Origin: Gymnogyps californianus
Lineage: Eukaryota; Chordata; Aves; Accipitriformes; Cathartidae
Assembly: GCF_018139145.2 (NCBI RefSeq)
Contig: NC_059474.1
Location: 45,526,344-45,590,343 of the forward strand
Reading direction: 5' to 3'
DNA length: 64,000 nucleotides
Position numbers and translations under genes: made by a program. Each line of letters begins with the position of its first letter. Position 1 is the first letter of the stretch. A model generated the notes under the pieces. It did no database searches. It was not told the DNA's origin and saw only the letters and a list, made by a program, of their open reading frames with translations. This document shows, piece after piece, positions 61,091 to 64,000 of this stretch.

Positions 61091-64000
61091 GCTTTTTGTT
61101 TTGGAAATATAGTCTTAATTCCATGCTAGTAAAGCTTAAATACAATTTTACAGCTACCTTTGACATTGAAGAATAAATCAGTGCTGTGTGAAACACTGAT
61201 AAAATCTTAGTGCATTGGTTTTCTGAGATATTATGAAGGCATTAAAGCTTCCTGCACAAAGGAAGTCTAATTCCTAAGACTCTGTGTGGCAATCAATTGA
61301 ACAAGTGTCATTATGCTGAGCTAATGTTTGTTCAAACACGCATGTGAGAGAGGGCAATTATAGCACCTGGCTGACTAAGGTCAACACACTTGTACTGAAC
61401 ACCTATTCGTAGGAAACAATTTGGGGTTTTAATGCTGATAGTAAAATGGCTGACCAGTTTGTCTTTGGGGCAGAATTATGGCAGCCCAGTGCCGTTTAAG
61501 ATTCTTGTTTTATTGACTTTTCTATTTCCAAAAGTTGTTGTGGTCTTGATATTCAAATAGCCTGCAGATTAAGCTTAAGTATAATAGCTTTTTGAGAGTG
61601 AGTATCACACCTGAGTTACGTTCCCTGGTACTTGTATCGTTCCTTCTCTGCTCTTTTCTTCCCCCCTCCCCCCCTCCCCCCCAGTTTCTTGATGATTATT
61701 TTTCTTTCTCTTCTCTTGTTGCTCCTTTAAATTTTATTTTCTTGTTTCCTAAATGAACCAGGAACTTTTAAAGCTATAGTATGTGAATATATTGTAATTC
61801 AAGGAGAAGAAACATCTTCATCTCCTAGTGTCTTAGAAAACTAAATATTGTAGATCTGTAGTATTTGTCAAGTATAACCTCTTCGTTACTATTTCTGAAG
61901 ACAAATGAATTACAGTTAATGGAAAAGCTTGAAATAACTACAAAAGGTGCAAGATAAGGCTTTAAAACAAATTTTTTTGCTTCTCTATGACCTTGAAGTT
62001 TGCATAGTTGTTTACACCTCTGTGAAGTCACTGTAATAATCCCTGATGACAAGGTTACTATTTTGTCATTTTGGAATATAAAGTTTGCCTAGGATTTATA
62101 AGGGCCATGGAAGAAACACAGTTAGAAAATCAGTTGTCCTCCACACTTGCAGTATTGATTGCTGACTGAGCATATTTTAGAATAAAATCAATTTTTTATT
62201 TTGATTTTTTAATTTTTTTTTTAAGAACAGTAAAATTCCTTTCCACATGTACTTTAAAACCCCTGTTGTTCTTTATGATAGCTCCCTTCAGTATTTACAG
62301 TTATATTCTTACTTGCTTGATCAGTCTTGCCTGGGCTTGGTTATGGTAACTGTGATTACTGAGGGACTAAAAGCAGATTAAGGGAGAAAACCATTCAAAG
62401 CCAAGTCCTAACTGTTGTAAGACCACAATTGCTACAATTAACTTATTTCCAGCTCTACATTTTCTTTTTCTTTGTATCAAAAAAGGTACCATTCCTTTTT
62501 CTTTTACTCTTTTGATGTAGTGTCACCAGAAGATTAGTGATGTCACACAAAAAATCTTGAACATTATAAACTTTCTTCATTTTTTTTACTGTGGAAAATA
62601 TGTTTCATAACCCTTAAATTTTCCTTATGGTTAGCTGTTGGAATTCACAATATGTATTACACAGATCTTGTTTGGGCAGTTGTTACTCAGGGAAAGTCGT
62701 ACAAATTTACGTGTTCTGTAAAAGGAAACAAGCAGTGTGTCTCGCCAGACACTGACTTTCTTCTCCGTCTGCAGAACACACTTGAAAAATATTCCAACGT
62801 AAATGTAGCTACGGTGTCTAAAAGCTTTTTAAAAGCCATATAAAACTACTTGAGACAGAAATAATGGTCTTCTCTTCATCAGTAGTGAGAACAGAATGTG
62901 CAGTCAACAGCAATATAGAAAAACAGAAAAAAAATTTCAAGAACTTTACTAGATTAATTTCTCATACTGTGTCAATCACATTGTATTACCTGAGCTTTTA
63001 GGAAATGAGTGTCCCTAAAGGATTTTGTGATATGTCAATAATCTTGCTATGTTTTTGAATATTCTGTTTAATATACAGGTATGTAAGAAAGTCAACTATC
63101 ATCAGATGTGTCATATAATTATAAGCATAATCCTAATACAGAAGTGTAGTGATACTGTCCTGAATAAGCACAAGCTATACAGAAACATTCTTCTGCTTCT
63201 GTAAGTCTCTCCTTTTCCAACTGGGGACTGTTGACAGGAAGTAAAATGTCTAAGTGTAGCTATTTGAAAAAAATCCTGCTGTTATTTTTCAGTTAAAGGA
63301 GGTTATTTTGTAGCAGGTTGAAGTATGGTTACTATAGTATGAGTGCACCCTGCTTTTAGTTTTTCTTCTGTTCTTTTGTCCAAAAAAAACCTTATGAAAG
63401 GTGCTGAGAGGTTCAGATGGGGGGAAGTGCTTCTGTATGTGTAAATAAAGGACAGAACTGAGACAATGCAGTAATATTCTCTGAATACATTTAGGATTTG
63501 GATTATTAGCTATCCACTTGTAATTTGAGCCTTTTGCACTTTTTCTGCTTCAGAGTGATGTACGGAGGAATGAACTTTCAGTCACATTCCTGAGTCAAAT
63601 GAGTTATTAATATGGCCACACACCTGTGCATATGCTATTTGAACATGAAAGCAGAAGCAACTGGCTTAGCCATGCATGTAAAAAGTGTAATGAGCTGTAT
63701 TATAGCTTGGGTTAAGGTTTGACTTACACAAGTAAGAAGAGAAGAGATTTGGATGGATGGAAAAACACTCGGCTTGTATTTATTCTTCTGTGACATAATT
63801 TTAAAATGTCACTTAAAGTAGAATGTATCCTTGGGCTATCTAATCTGTAAGTATATAATTACAGATGGCCAACAAATGTTGAGCTGTTCTAGTATTATAA
63901 ATGAGTATTTGGGTATGTCCTAATATGATAGACCCAATGAATACATTTGTCACAGTTTAATTAGAGCATTTATTATGGAAGAAATTATTAAAAACTTTAT
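61091..64000. other. Unique AT-rich stretch to window end
   Basis: No gene or interspersed repeat recognised. It contains a C/T-rich run at 61661-61682 and T-runs near 62210 and 62580. A 63-aa plus-strand frame (62652-62843) has no recognisable domain. Confidence 0.55.
61661..61682 (+). repeat. C-rich run
   Basis: Three C-runs separated by single T bases. Confidence 0.9.

Noticed and set aside
60639..61196. 185-aa minus-strand frame as a separate gene
   Set aside because: It overlaps the degraded 5' part of a CR1 element and extends into flanking sequence; it is not an independent gene.

Overview
This window looks like nuclear DNA from a bird. It is AT-rich and intron-poor in signal, with few repeats. 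The repeats I recognise are the ones typical of avian genomes: CR1 LINEs, and endogenous-retrovirus LTRs of the kind flanked by 5-bp target duplications. I found no host protein-coding gene, no rRNA or tRNA gene, no CRISPR array and no operon-like layout. Almost all open frames are short chance frames. The exceptions are remnants of CR1 ORF2. The species and the identity of any host gene spanning the window cannot be read from the sequence. It is either a gene desert or the inside of very long introns.

Layout: 1-626, an ERV LTR cut by the window edge and lacking its 3' end. 1853-2276, a complete but internally shortened solo LTR with a perfect 5-bp target duplication. 2282-23900, mostly unique AT-rich DNA with small tandem duplications, homopolymer runs and one old tRNA-like repeat candidate near 17.4 kb. 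23900-25165, an ancient CR1/L3-like LINE tail split by a minus-strand LTR (24505-25086) with a perfect 5-bp target duplication. 25170-40175, a long unique stretch with a perfect consensus match to a CTCF motif at 37184-37197 and a possible conserved noncoding block near 29.6-30.2 kb. 40181-41301, a second LTR of the same family as the one at position 1, joined at its 3' end to an inverted copy of its own first 83 bp; the whole composite is bracketed by a short direct repeat. 45800-47350 (perhaps to 47520), a minus-strand LTR of a different, ERV1-like family followed by repetitive leader-like sequence. 47520-57547, unique DNA with a TATC microsatellite. 57548-58632 and 58817 to about 61090, two CR1 elements, both on the minus strand. 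The first is a 5'-truncated copy carrying the end of the reverse transcriptase. The second is longer but has lost the reverse-transcriptase core and has a damaged endonuclease. 61100-64000, unique DNA.

Nothing here works together as a pathway. The window is a record of successive insertions: an old CR1, then LTR insertions (one landing inside the old CR1), and several CR1 insertions. The most unusual structure is the inverted-LTR composite at 40181-41301. Family names are from memory of avian repeats, not from a search.
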